Positions 1 through 8,056 of a DNA stretch of 64,000 nucleotides are shown here, piece by piece. This DNA comes from Phyllobacteriaceae bacterium (GTDB taxonomy: Bacteria > Pseudomonadota > Alphaproteobacteria > Rhizobiales > Rhizobiaceae). Position numbers and translations under genes: made by a program. Below the pieces are notes generated by a model. The model searched no databases. It saw only the letters and a program-made list of their open reading frames with translations, and had not been told where the DNA came from. Position 1 is the stretch's first letter, and every line of letters begins with the position of its first letter. The stretch spans positions 1 to 64,000 of the forward strand of contig PAPF01000013.1 of assembly GCA_002708825.1 (NCBI GenBank), written 5' to 3'.

Positions 1-99
1 CGTGATCGCGGCCGTCAGAGACGTCTTGCCGTGGTCAACGTGGCCGATCGTGCCAATGTTCACATGCGGCTTGTTGCGCTCGAATTTACCCTTCGCCAT
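1..99 (-). CDS. tuf: Elongation factor Tu, N-terminal fragment (runs off left edge)
   Basis: The 33 visible codons encode the start of EF-Tu, the GTPase that delivers aminoacyl-tRNA to the ribosome. The opening [20 protein letters not shown] and the P-loop GHVDHGKT (residues 19-26) are diagnostic. The ATG at 97-99 is preceded on the minus strand by a GGGAAG ribosome-binding site about ten bases upstream. The rest of the gene lies outside the window. The upstream neighbours on the same strand are tRNA-Gly and tRNA-Tyr, an arrangement typical of the tuf copy next to secE-nusG in Rhizobiales, although a channel gene on the other strand lies in between. Confidence 0.97.
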   Translation of the reverse strand, partial: MAKGKFERNKPHVNIGTIGHVDHGKTSLTAAIT

Positions 100-309
100 C
101 GATATGTCTTCCCGTGATGATTTGGCTTGATTACCCGGCGGCCCGGAACGATGAGTGCGCCAAATAAGGCTTTAACGGTTTGGACGCAAGCTTCAATTTG
201 GCTTGGTGCGGGCTCTTTTTGAGCTTTGCATGGCCTTCCGGGCACGCGGACTTGAAAACCGCCATCGCCGCCTGCATCTCATTGCCGTCTCGAACAATGG
301 AGCCACGCG

Positions 310-1125
310 ATGATTGCCGCGATTCGCCGCGCCGTCACTTCCCCCCTCTTCGACCAGGCCATCATGGCCATCATCGTCGTCAATGCCGTGACCCTGGGCC
401 TTGAGACCAGCGCCACCGTGATGGCTGCCGCCGGCGGGTTGCTCAAGACGCTGGACATGATCTTTCTATGGATCTTCACCGTCGAACTGGCGTTGAAGCT
501 GCTCGTTCACGGCCGCCAGTTTCCGCGCGACCCATGGCGCATCTTCGACCTCGCCGTCGTCGCCATCGCCTGGATTCCGGCCGCCGGTCCTTTGTCCGTG
601 CTGCGCGCGCTGCGCATCCTGCGCGTCCTGCGGCTTGTCGGCATGGTGCCGTCGCTGCGCCGGGTGATCGGCGGCCTGCTCGCCGCCCTGCCCGGCATGG
701 GCTCGATCATGGGCCTGCTCGCCCTGGTCTTCTACATCTTCTCGGTCATCGCCACGAAGCTGTTCGGCGCGTCTTTTCCCGAATGGTTCGGTTCGCTCGG
801 CGCCTCCGCCTACACGCTGTTCCAGGTGATGACGCTGGAAAGCTGGTCGATGGGCATCGTGCGTCCGGTCATGGAAGCGTATCCGGCGGCCTGGCTGTTC
901 TTCATCCCGTTCATCGTGGCGACCACCTTTACCGTCCTGAACCTGTTCATCGGCATCATCGTCTCGGCCATGCAATCCGAGCACGAGCAGAGCGCCGCCG
1001 AGCAACGCGAGACGCTGCACGCCGACCAGGAGCAGATGCTCAACGAAATCCGGATGCTGGCAAGCGAGGTGAAAGCCTTGCGCGAACAGGTTTCGGCGCG
1101 GCGGTCTGCCGATACGGCCGAATGA
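310..1125 (+). CDS. Bacterial voltage-gated sodium channel (BacNav / NaChBac family)
   Basis: A 271-residue six-helix ion channel subunit; the family forms homotetramers in the inner membrane. Hydrophobic segments fit S1 (about 15-33), S2 (47-66), S3 (79-92), S5 (128-150) and S6 (194-220). S4 carries Arg99, Arg102, Arg105 and Arg108 at every third position, the voltage-sensor signature. The pore loop reads TLESWS at 175-180, matching the LESW selectivity filter of NaChBac-type Na+ channels. After S6 comes a charged, probably coiled-coil tail (about 223-265), as in BacNav channels. The start ATG follows TGGAG by a short spacer. The gene stands alone between the tuf leader and tRNA-Gly, on the opposite strand to both, so it is probably a single transcription unit. 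Function is inferred from family; gating and ion selectivity are not shown. Confidence 0.9.
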   Translation: MIAAIRRAVTSPLFDQAIMAIIVVNAVTLGLETSATVMAAAGGLLKTLDMIFLWIFTVELALKLLVHGRQFPRDPWRIFDLAVVAIAWIPAAGPLSVLRALRILRVLRLVGMVPSLRRVIGGLLAALPGMGSIMGLLALVFYIFSVIATKLFGASFPEWFGSLGASAYTLFQVMTLESWSMGIVRPVMEAYPAAWLFFIPFIVATTFTVLNLFIGIIVSAMQSEHEQSAAEQRETLHADQEQMLNEIRMLASEVKALREQVSARRSADTAE

Positions 1126-1141
1126 CAGTTGTGAGGGGGAC

Positions 1142-1215
1142 TGGAGCGGGTAGCGGGAATCGAACCCGCATATTCAGCTTGGAAGGCTGCTGCTCTACCA
1201 TTGAGCTATACCCGC
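1142..1215 (-). tRNA. tRNA-Gly (anticodon TCC)
   Basis: A complete 74-base cloverleaf on the minus strand, with 5' GCGGGTA pairing to TACCCGC at the 3' end. The anticodon loop is CTTCCAA, giving anticodon TCC, and the T arm is GGGTTCGATTCCC. The CCA end is encoded. It lies 16 bases downstream of tRNA-Tyr and is probably co-transcribed with it. Confidence 0.96.
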
Positions 1216-1231
1216 ACATCTGCCAGGCCGG

Positions 1232-1316
1232 TGGTGGAGGGGGCTGGATTCGAACCAGCGTACGCATAGCGAACGGATTTACAGTCCGTCTCCTTTAACC
1301 ACTCGGACACCCCTCC
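1232..1316 (-). tRNA. tRNA-Tyr (anticodon GTA)
   Basis: An 85-base class II tRNA on the minus strand with a long variable arm. The acceptor GGAGGGG pairs with CCCCTCC and an encoded ACCA end follows. The anticodon loop contains CTGTAAA, giving GTA. It is the first gene of the tRNA-Tyr / tRNA-Gly pair leading toward tuf, and it is transcribed divergently from rlmB. Confidence 0.96.
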
Positions 1317-1517
1317 GGAACCGGTCCTGAGGCAGAGCCACGAGGCATTTCGCAAGACCAGCAAGCGTCTGGAAAACCTTCGCCGCCGAACCGCGAGTGG
1401 CCTTATGGCGATTGCGTCCAAGCCTGTCAACCGGGCCGGATGCATTCTCGTGCGGATTTTTTCCCGGCCGCGGCAAACCCCATAGGCAGCGCCGGCGGGC
1501 GCTGGTAAAGGAACCCC

Positions 1518-2375
1518 ATGAGCGATGACGACAAACCTTCCCGCGGCGACCGCGACAGCCATTACGCCAAGTTGCGCCGCGCACACCGCGATGCCAAGCG
1601 GGGCGGCCCGCCGCCGCGCCGCAAGTCCGCGCCGGTGGCAGGCGACATGCCCGACGACGGCCTCGTGCGCCTTTACGGCCTGCACACCGTGCGCGAGGCG
1701 CTGGCCAATCCGGCGCGCCGTTGCGAACGGCTGCTGGCAACGCGCAACGCCCTCTCGCGCCTCGGCGTGGAAGACGAAGCGGCCCTGCCCTTCCCCGTGG
1801 AAATCGTGGAGCCGAAAGCCATCGACCGCATCACGGGTTCCGAGGCCGTCCACCAGGGCGCGCTGCTGGAGGTCCGCCCGCTGGACCCCAAACCCCTCGA
1901 CGCCCTGGGCGACACCCGGCTTGTGCTCGTCCTCGACCAGGTCACCGATCCCCACAATGTCGGCGCGATCATGCGCTCGGCGGTCGCCTTCGGGGCGGGC
2001 GCGCTCATTACCACCGCGCGCCACAGTCCCGCCGAAAGCGGCGTCCTGGCCAAGTCGGCCTCCGGCGCGCTCGAACACATCGACCACATCACCGTCCGCA
2101 ACCTCGCGGAAGCGCTGGAGACACTGGCTGCTGCCGGCTTCCAGACGATCGGGCTGGATTCCGACGGTCCGCTTGAACTTGAAGCGACGCTTGCAGGCGG
2201 GCGCATCGCCCTGGTGCTCGGCGCCGAAGGCAAGGGCTTGCGCCAGAAGACGCGCGACACCGTCGCCGCGCTGGCCCGCCTCGACATGCCGGGGGCCATC
2301 CGATCGCTCAACGTCTCCAACGCTGCCGCGATCGCCCTCTACGCGGCCACGCGGCATCTGTCGGCCACCCCCTGA
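1518..2375 (+). CDS. rlmB: 23S rRNA (guanosine-2'-O-)-methyltransferase, TrmH/SpoU family
   Basis: A 285-residue SPOUT methyltransferase that methylates the 2'-hydroxyl of a 23S rRNA guanosine using S-adenosylmethionine. Residues 1-45 are basic and probably disordered. The substrate-binding domain (about 50-120) starts with LYGLHTVREAL. The catalytic domain has SpoU motif 1 (DPHNVGAIMRSA, about 144-155, with Asn and catalytic Arg), motif 2 (LGAEGKGL) and motif 3 (SLNVSNAAAIAL) forming the C-terminal knot. The ATG follows AAAGGA. Its place beside tRNA-Tyr, tRNA-Gly and tuf supports the RlmB assignment over other TrmH paralogues. Confidence 0.93.
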   Translation: MSDDDKPSRGDRDSHYAKLRRAHRDAKRGGPPPRRKSAPVAGDMPDDGLVRLYGLHTVREALANPARRCERLLATRNALSRLGVEDEAALPFPVEIVEPKAIDRITGSEAVHQGALLEVRPLDPKPLDALGDTRLVLVLDQVTDPHNVGAIMRSAVAFGAGALITTARHSPAESGVLAKSASGALEHIDHITVRNLAEALETLAAAGFQTIGLDSDGPLELEATLAGGRIALVLGAEGKGLRQKTRDTVAALARLDMPGAIRSLNVSNAAAIALYAATRHLSATP

Positions 2376-2552
2376 CTGCCTGCCGCGCAGGCACATTGCC
2401 CAGCATGCAGGCACCTGCCTGCCCGATCCCCCTTGCTCGACCGCCCGCCCCGCCTTGCAGCCAACTGGCTTGCCTTTTGCTTCCCAAAATCGTGAAATGG
2501 TTCAGCCAAGCCTGATACTTGAAGGCCGGATTGGAAGGAGGGCAGCGTTTCC

Positions 2553-3962
2553 GTGACAGCGTTCGACGAGATGCGAAAGGACGAGACAACCCGCTGGCCC
2601 TACCAGAGCTATGACGAGTGGTATGCGCGCCAGACCGCCGAGGACCTGAAGCGCAAGAGCGCCGACGCCGAGCAGGTCTTCCGGCGCACCGGCATCACCT
2701 TCAACGTCTACGGCGAGGCGGAAGCAGCCGAACGCCTGATCCCCTTCGATATCGTTCCCCGCATCCTGTCGGGCGCCGAATGGCGCCGCCTGGCCCAGGG
2801 TATCGAACAGCGCGTCGTCGCCCTCAATGCGTTCCTCGACGACATCTACAACCGCCAGGAAATCGTCAAGGCCGGCCGCCTGCCCGTCGAACTGATCGCC
2901 CGCAACAAGACCTTCCTGCCCGAAATGCTCGGCATGAAGCCGCCGGGCGGTGTTTACACCCACATCATCGGCACCGATATCGTTCGCACCGGCGAACATG
3001 ATTTCTACGTGCTGGAGGACAATGCGCGCACGCCATCCGGCGTCTCCTACATGCTGGAGAACCGCGAGACGATGATGCAGCTTTTCCCCGAACTGTTCCG
3101 CGACATCCGGGTGCGCCCGGTCGAGAACTATCCGGAATTGCTGCGCCGCTCGCTGGAGGCGGTCGCCCCGCCCGTCTGCGACGGCCCGCCCACGGTCGCC
3201 GTGCTGACGCCCGGCATCTACAATTCCGCCTATTTCGAACACGCCTTCCTGGCCGACCAGATGGGCTGCGAACTGGTGGAGGGCTCCGACCTGCGCATCG
3301 AGAACGGGCGCGTGGCGATGCGCACGACGGCCGGATACAAGCCGATCGACGTCCTCTACCGACGCGTCGACGATGATTTTCTCGACCCGCTCACCTTCCG
3401 GCCCGATTCAGCGCTCGGCGTCGCCGGCATCATGGATGTCTACCGCGCCGGCGGCATCACCATCGCCAACGCACCCGGCACCGGCATCTCCGACGACAAG
3501 GCGATCTATTCCTACATGCCGGAGATCGTCGAATTCTATACCGGCCGCAAGGCGATCCTGCCCAACGTGCCGACCTGGCGCTGCTCCGAGGCTGACAGCC
3601 TGGCCTATGTGCTGGAGCATCTGGGCAGCCTCGTGGTCAAGGAGGTGCACGGCTCCGGCGGTTACGGCATGCTGGTCGGCCCGGCCGCCAGCAAGAAGGA
3701 ACGCGAGGCCTTCGCCGCCAAGCTGAAGGCCAATCCCGCCAACTACATCGCGCAGCCGACCCTGGCGCTGTCCACCTGCCCCATCCTGACCGAAAAGGGC
3801 CTTGCGCCGCGCCATGTGGACCTGCGCCCCTTCGTGCTCGTATCCGACCAGGTGCGCATCGTGCCGGGCGGACTGACGCGCGTGGCGCTGAAGGAGGGCT
3901 CGCTCGTGGTCAATTCCAGCCAGGGCGGCGGCACCAAGGACACCTGGGTACTGGACGACTGA
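2553..3962 (+). CDS. Circularly permuted ATP-grasp protein of the Anbu operon
   Basis: A 469-residue member of the circularly permuted ATP-grasp family, proposed in the literature to be an amidoligase/peptide ligase acting with alpha-E and transglutaminase proteins. Visible family features include DVLYRRVDDDFLDP (about 268-281), the glycine-rich VVKEVHGSGGYGM loop (about 365-377) and a C-terminal stretch ending in NSSQGGGTKDTWVL. The GTG start is chosen because GGAAGGAGG lies about 11 bases upstream; no in-frame ATG before residue 7 competes. It is first of four same-strand genes; the next gene starts one base after its stop codon. The substrate is unknown in the family. Confidence 0.9.
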   Translation: MTAFDEMRKDETTRWPYQSYDEWYARQTAEDLKRKSADAEQVFRRTGITFNVYGEAEAAERLIPFDIVPRILSGAEWRRLAQGIEQRVVALNAFLDDIYNRQEIVKAGRLPVELIARNKTFLPEMLGMKPPGGVYTHIIGTDIVRTGEHDFYVLEDNARTPSGVSYMLENRETMMQLFPELFRDIRVRPVENYPELLRRSLEAVAPPVCDGPPTVAVLTPGIYNSAYFEHAFLADQMGCELVEGSDLRIENGRVAMRTTAGYKPIDVLYRRVDDDFLDPLTFRPDSALGVAGIMDVYRAGGITIANAPGTGISDDKAIYSYMPEIVEFYTGRKAILPNVPTWRCSEADSLAYVLEHLGSLVVKEVHGSGGYGMLVGPAASKKEREAFAAKLKANPANYIAQPTLALSTCPILTEKGLAPRHVDLRPFVLVSDQVRIVPGGLTRVALKEGSLVVNSSQGGGTKDTWVLDD

Positions 3963-3963
3963 C

Positions 3964-4905
3964 ATGCTTTTGGGACGCACCGCCAACGGCCTCTACTGGA
4001 TGCACCGCTACATCGAGCGGGCCGAGAACATCGCCCGCCTCGTCGACACCGGCCATCACGTCGCACTGACCGGCGACGGCGACCAGATCGATTCCTGGAC
4101 ATCCGTCCTGCAAAGCGCCGGCGCGGCAGGTGCCTTCCAGGCGGTTCACGGACAGGTCGACGCACAGAAGGCGATCGACTTCATGCTGCGCGACGAATCG
4201 AATTCCTCTTCGGTGCTGCAATGTTTCGAGACCGCGCGCAGCAACGGGCGCATGGTGCGCACCGCGCTCACCCGCGAGGTCTGGGAAAACATCAACACCG
4301 CCTGGATGAACCTGAAGGCAGCGCTCTCCAGCCCGGTCGACGAGAAGCGGCTTCCCGAACTGCTGAACCTGATCAAGCGTGAATCCGCGCTCATCCGTGG
4401 TGCATTCGTGGGAACGATGCTGCGCGACGAGCGCTTCGATTTCGCCCGCCTTGGCACGTTCATCGAACGGGCGGACAATACTGCGCGCATTCTCGACGTG
4501 AAATATTACGTGCTGCTGCCCGGCACCTCCTGGGTCGGTTCGGCGCTGGATACCCAGCAGTGGGAATCGATCCTGCGCTCGGTCTCCGCCCACCGCTCCT
4601 ACCGCTGGGTCTATGACGTGCGCTACAAGCCGGCCAACATCATCGACTTCCTCGTCCTCAATCCGCGCATGCCGCGCTCGCTGGCCTTCTGCGCCACCAA
4701 CATCGTCGACAATCTGGACTATCTCGAACGAGACTATGGCGTGCGCCATGCCTGCCACGACACCGCCGGGGAAACGCTTGCCCGGCTCAAGGCGACATCG
4801 GCCACTGACATCATCGACAAGGGCCTTCACGAATTCCTCATCGAGTTCATTTCCGGCAACAACAAGCTCGGCAACGAAATCGCCGACGCCTACCGCTTCT
4901 ATTGA
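3964..4905 (+). CDS. Alpha-E domain protein (DUF403)
   Basis: A 313-residue all-helical protein of the alpha-E family, which travels with circularly permuted ATP-grasp, transglutaminase-like and Anbu proteins. The N-terminus LGRTANGLYWMHRYIERAEN is the typical family opening; the rest is predicted helical, with repeated RxxNxR-type charged helices. There are no transmembrane segments. It begins one base after the ATP-grasp stop codon, so translation is probably coupled, and its stop codon precedes the transglutaminase start by five bases. The biochemical role is not established; proposals centre on peptide or amide synthesis with the neighbouring ligase. Confidence 0.9.
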   Translation: MLLGRTANGLYWMHRYIERAENIARLVDTGHHVALTGDGDQIDSWTSVLQSAGAAGAFQAVHGQVDAQKAIDFMLRDESNSSSVLQCFETARSNGRMVRTALTREVWENINTAWMNLKAALSSPVDEKRLPELLNLIKRESALIRGAFVGTMLRDERFDFARLGTFIERADNTARILDVKYYVLLPGTSWVGSALDTQQWESILRSVSAHRSYRWVYDVRYKPANIIDFLVLNPRMPRSLAFCATNIVDNLDYLERDYGVRHACHDTAGETLARLKATSATDIIDKGLHEFLIEFISGNNKLGNEIADAYRFY

Positions 4906-4910
4906 CCGCC

Positions 4911-5705
4911 ATGCGACTGACGATCCGCCATCACACGGAATATCTCTACGACCGGGCAGTGCCCTATGCGCTGCAGCGCCTGCGCCTCGTACCGCGCGAC
5001 GACGCGGCCCAGACGGTGGCGTCCTGGACGCTGGACATCACCGGCGGCCTGGTCGAGGCGCGCTATGTCGACGGATACGGCAACGAAACCTGGCTGGTCA
5101 GCGCCCGCGACGGCACCGATCACCTGTCGATCGAGGCCACGGGCGTGATCGAGACCCGTGACACCTCCGGCGTGCTCGGGATCAACAGGGGCCCCGCGCC
5201 GCTCTGGCTTTACGTCGGCCCCACCGCGCTGACGCAGCCCGACGAGGCCATCCGCGCGCTGGCCGGGGAAACCGGCGGGCGCGGCGATCTCGACAGCCTC
5301 CACAGGCTGATGCACCTGATCGCCGACCGGGTCGCCTACGAATCCGGCCGGACGAGTTCGGCCACGACCGCGGCCGAGGCACTGGCCGGCGGGCACGGCG
5401 TCTGCCAGGACCATGCCCACATCTTCTGTGCCGCGGCCCGGACCATGGGCGTGCCGGCGCGCTACGTGTCGGGCTATCTCTACATGGACGGCACGGAGCA
5501 GCAGGTCGCGAGCCATGCCTGGGCCGATGCCCATGTCGACGGGCTGGGCTGGGTCGGCTTCGATTGCGCCAACCGGATGTGCCCGGACGACCGCTATGCG
5601 CGCATTGCCCATGGCCGCGACTACACCGAGGCCGGCCCCGTCTCGGGCATCCGCTTCGGCCACGCGGAAGAAACGCTTGCGGTCAACATAAACGTGGAGC
5701 AGTAA
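4911..5705 (+). CDS. Transglutaminase-like cysteine protease/amidase of the Anbu operon
   Basis: A 264-residue papain-fold protein with the bacterial transglutaminase-like N-terminal region (MRLTIRHHTEYLYD) followed by a catalytic domain. The triad is visible: Cys165 in GVCQDHAHIFC, the histidine of SHAWADAH and the aspartate of GFDCANR. No signal peptide is evident, so it is probably cytosolic. I choose the ATG at 4911; a TTG at 4902 would overlap the alpha-E stop and add three residues. The gene is third in the operon, and 38 bases separate its stop from the Anbu start. In this context the enzyme probably hydrolyses or transfers an amide bond made or recognised by the partners; no substrate is known. 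Confidence 0.9.
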   Translation: MRLTIRHHTEYLYDRAVPYALQRLRLVPRDDAAQTVASWTLDITGGLVEARYVDGYGNETWLVSARDGTDHLSIEATGVIETRDTSGVLGINRGPAPLWLYVGPTALTQPDEAIRALAGETGGRGDLDSLHRLMHLIADRVAYESGRTSSATTAAEALAGGHGVCQDHAHIFCAAARTMGVPARYVSGYLYMDGTEQQVASHAWADAHVDGLGWVGFDCANRMCPDDRYARIAHGRDYTEAGPVSGIRFGHAEETLAVNINVEQ

Positions 5706-5743
5706 TCGCAACGTGTGCAATCACGCACGGACCGATTCCCGCC

Positions 5744-6478
5744 ATGACCTATTGCGTCGCCCTGAAGATGAACCGCGGCCTGGCCTTCATGTCCGACACG
5801 CGGACCAATGCCGGTGTCGACAACGTGTCGGTCATGCGCAAGATGTTTTCCTGGGAGGTCGAGGGGGAACGCTCCATCGTCCTCCTCTCGGCCGGCAACC
5901 TGGCCACGACCCAGGCGGTGGTCAGCCTGCTGGACGAGCGCTCCAAGGCGCCGGGCGAGCGCCGCTCCACCCTTCTCGACACGCCGTCCATGTTCCAGAC
6001 CGCGCGTCTGGTGGGCGATACGCTGAAGGAGGTGATCGCCTCCACGGCCCAGGGCGGCCAGAAGGCGGAATCGACCTTTCATGCCAATTTCATCGTCGGA
6101 GGGCAGATCCGGGGCAGCGAACCGCGCCTGTTCATGATCTATCCCGAAGGCAATTTCATCGAGGCAAGCGACGAAACGCCCTTCTTCCAGATCGGCGAGC
6201 ACAAGTATGGCCGGCCCATCATCGTGCGCGCCTATGATCCGGACATGACCTTTGCCGAAGCCGCCAAGCTGCTGATCGTGTCCTTCGATTCCACGGTGCG
6301 CTCCAACCTGTCGGTGGGCATGCCGCTTGACCTGATGTTCTATGACAAGGACAGCTTCAGGCTTCGCCAGCGCCACCGCTTCACCACCGACGACCCCTAT
6401 TACCGGACGATTTCGGAGGGCTGGTCGGAAGCCCTGCGCGCCGCCTTTGCCCGCCTGCCCGATTACGACCAGGCCTGA
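5744..6478 (+). CDS. anbu: Anbu, proteasome-related peptidase
   Basis: A 244-residue Ntn-hydrolase of the Anbu (ancestral beta subunit) family. After removal of Met1 the chain begins TYCVALKMNRGL, so the catalytic threonine becomes residue 1. Asp17 (MSDTRTNAGVDN) and Lys32 (VMRKM) complete the proteasome-type active site; note the family's one-residue shift from the usual Lys33. Published Anbu particles are open, helical ring-like assemblies in the cytosol. The ATG at 5744 is required because any upstream start would bury Thr1. The gene closes the ATP-grasp / alpha-E / transglutaminase operon, whose conserved grouping suggests the peptidase matures or recycles that system's product. That link is inference. 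Confidence 0.92.
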   Translation: MTYCVALKMNRGLAFMSDTRTNAGVDNVSVMRKMFSWEVEGERSIVLLSAGNLATTQAVVSLLDERSKAPGERRSTLLDTPSMFQTARLVGDTLKEVIASTAQGGQKAESTFHANFIVGGQIRGSEPRLFMIYPEGNFIEASDETPFFQIGEHKYGRPIIVRAYDPDMTFAEAAKLLIVSFDSTVRSNLSVGMPLDLMFYDKDSFRLRQRHRFTTDDPYYRTISEGWSEALRAAFARLPDYDQA

Positions 6479-6550
6479 CCGCTCCTGCCTCTGTGCAGGC
6501 ATACCAAAATGCTTGCAGCCCGCGCCGATTGTGGTAGGCATGGCGCCGGC

Positions 6551-6626
<76 letters not shown>

Positions 6627-6672
6627 TTTATCCTCTGAAACTCTTGTATTCCTTGGCTTCCGGCACTTTCGC

Positions 6673-6701
6673 GTGTACCGATTTGCCTCTCCGGTGTACC
6701 G
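6673..6701 (+). repeat. Candidate arm-type integrase sites, left end
   Basis: Two direct copies of GTGTACCG (6673-6680 and 6694-6701) lie 21 bp apart, just inside attL. Related copies in the same orientation occur just inside attR. Paired short repeats flanking both ends fit the arm-type binding sites of tyrosine recombinases. This is inference from position and repetition only. Confidence 0.45.
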
Positions 6702-6896
6702 GAATGTGGACCGGTTGTGAAGCCGTGGACGCGGTATAGGGAAGCCTGCCGACCACCCCCGCCCCCACCGGGGGTAAATGGGTTTTCAGCACATACGAAT
6801 TGCCGTCACAGATTTTTCGGGAAAAGGTCCGGGGCTTCTCCTCCCCGGCGATGTACCCGCCCGTCAGCGAGGTTCACTTGCATCGGATGTAGGCGA

Positions 6897-7134
6897 ACCT
6901 CGTCGCTGTCCAAGGTCGTGAAGCGGCTGGGCGAGAACACCAAGTTGCCGGATCGCTTGTCCACGGCCACGCTGACCCTTCACCCGATGAAGGGTAACGT
7001 CATCCTGATTGACATCGCGCCGCTCGTCGTCTGCCAAGCGCCTGTAGGCCGTTCCTTTCCCAGAGATCAGACCTCTGGGAACGAGGCGCCCCAAGTGTAA
7101 TCCGATTACACTTGGAAACCTCGTCAGCGTCCAG
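6897..7134 (-). repeat. Three degenerate direct repeats encoding an LDxDE-like motif
   Basis: Plus-strand sequences at 7118-7134 (ACCTCGTCAGCGTCCAG), 7021-7038 (CGCTCGTCGTCTGCCAAG) and 6897-6914 (ACCTCGTCGCTGTCCAAG) are clearly related and spaced about 100 and 124 bases apart. On the minus strand they encode LDADEV, LADDER and LDSDEV. They probably reflect tandem duplication of the BRO-N core before decay. Confidence 0.45.
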
Positions 7135-7240
7135 GGGCGGCAGGCGTTGGTCACATGCCCAAGGCCAAGAACGTTGCACACGTCACGGGCCACGAACCAC
7201 GGCCCCCGTCGATGTCCACGACGCGGATGGTGTCAACAAC
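7000..7240 (-). pseudogene. Decayed BRO-N domain phage antirepressor fragment
   Basis: Conceptual minus-strand translation reads VDTIRVVDIDG (7237-7205), then after a shift PWFVARDVCNVLGLGHVTNA (from about 7202), then after a second shift LDADEVSKCNRITLG, ending at a TGA at 7000-7002. Together these follow the BRO-N / antirepressor N-terminal pattern (PWFVAxDVCxxLGL, then LDxDE). Both shifts fall in runs of G or C and each could be repaired by one base, so sequencing error is possible. However the C-terminal half of a normal BRO-N domain is absent even then. No credible start codon with a ribosome-binding site remains. Such proteins regulate phage lysogeny, supporting phage ancestry of the element. 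Confidence 0.6.
7091..7115. repeat. 25-base perfect palindrome
   Basis: Arms CCAAGTGTAATC (7091-7102) and GATTACACTTGG (7104-7115) are exact reverse complements around a single C. It could be an operator or hairpin, but it coincides with the SKCNRITLG codons of the antirepressor fragment and may be accidental. Confidence 0.5.
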
Positions 7241-7605
7241 GCCCTTATGCCAAACATTTCACGGAGGCGTGTATTTACGTTCTAGGGAAAAGCCTGCATT
7301 ATAAAATGCCTCAGGAAGAGGGGCCGACCAAATAGAAGCCGACCCCTCTCCTCGGGGAGCCACCGGCTCGGGGGCTGTACCACTTAGTCTTGGAGGACGG
7401 GTACAGTCCCAAGCCGGAACTCTTCTATAGTGCAATCCGCCAATTTCGTCACCGACTAAATATAGTACAGACGCCGTACTAGGGTGACTATTTCGTGATC
7501 GATCGGTCCGAGAAATGATATTTAAGCGATTGATATATATAGAATATTGGCGATCTCCAGCGCATCCAATTGCTTTTTTCTGTGTGACCTTCTCAACATA
7601 AACAT

Positions 7606-8019
7606 TTATTCCGGCGCCTCGGTAGCGGCGGTAAGCGCAAGCCCGCTTGCCTTCATGGCCTTCGCCGGGGTCATAGGCTTGGCCCCCGGGTTACCCCCGA
7701 GTGCCTTGACGGTTGCCGCCTGCTTCGCGGCCTGCGCTGCCCGGGCCTCCTCCATGATCTGTTCGCGGCGTTGCTGCCGGGACAGTGATGGGGTTTCATC
7801 AAGCCGTGTGCGGTAGCGGACCAGCAGCCTGTCAATCTCCCGAAGGACACCCAGGGCGTCCTTTTCGGACGCAAGCGCCTTGTCTCGCTGCGCCGCCATG
7901 CTTGCCACTTCCGCCTTGAGGGCGGCGATTTCTGCGGCCTGCGCTGACACGGTTTCGGTGCGGTCCAGTTCGTCCAGTTGTGCGAGGAGTTCGTCGCGGG
8001 TGAGTTTCGTCTTGGTCAT
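7606..8019 (-). CDS. Small coiled-coil protein of the element, unknown function
   Basis: A 137-residue protein I do not recognise. Residues about 20-70 have heptad-like spacing (AAEIAALKAEVASMAAQRDK) and are probably coiled coil. The middle is basic and arginine-rich (LSRQQRREQIMEEARAAQ) and the C-terminus is low-complexity, rich in Ala, Pro and Lys. No signal peptide or membrane segment is visible. The ATG at 8019 follows AAGGA by about ten bases; longer reading upstream would overlap the next gene. It is the last of a same-strand run 8755-9621, 8057-8716, 7606-8019. Composition resembles phage accessory or scaffolding-type proteins, but that is only a resemblance. Confidence 0.7.
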   Translation of the reverse strand: MTKTKLTRDELLAQLDELDRTETVSAQAAEIAALKAEVASMAAQRDKALASEKDALGVLREIDRLLVRYRTRLDETPSLSRQQRREQIMEEARAAQAAKQAATVKALGGNPGAKPMTPAKAMKASGLALTAATEAPE

Positions 8020-8056
8020 GATCTGTTGTCCTTTGTCTTGATGAGGGTGGGCGCGG

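Larger units (their letters stand above)
6702..7605. other. Left arm of the element: long stretch without an intact gene
   Basis: About 900 bases hold no convincing intact coding sequence. The minus strand of 6890-7240 carries frameshifted pieces of a BRO-N antirepressor (listed separately). Several inverted repeats are present: ACCCTTCA/TGAAGGGT at 6975-6995, TTCCCAGAG/CTCTGGGAA at 7057-7081, and a 25-base perfect palindrome at 7091-7115. The part from about 7430 to 7560 is clearly richer in A+T than its surroundings and may contain promoters, but I see no defined site. Confidence 0.6.

Noticed and set aside
6840-7120. Cluster of hairpins as a possible retron or structured RNA
   Set aside because: No reverse transcriptase gene is present and the hairpins overlap a decayed antirepressor reading frame, a simpler explanation.
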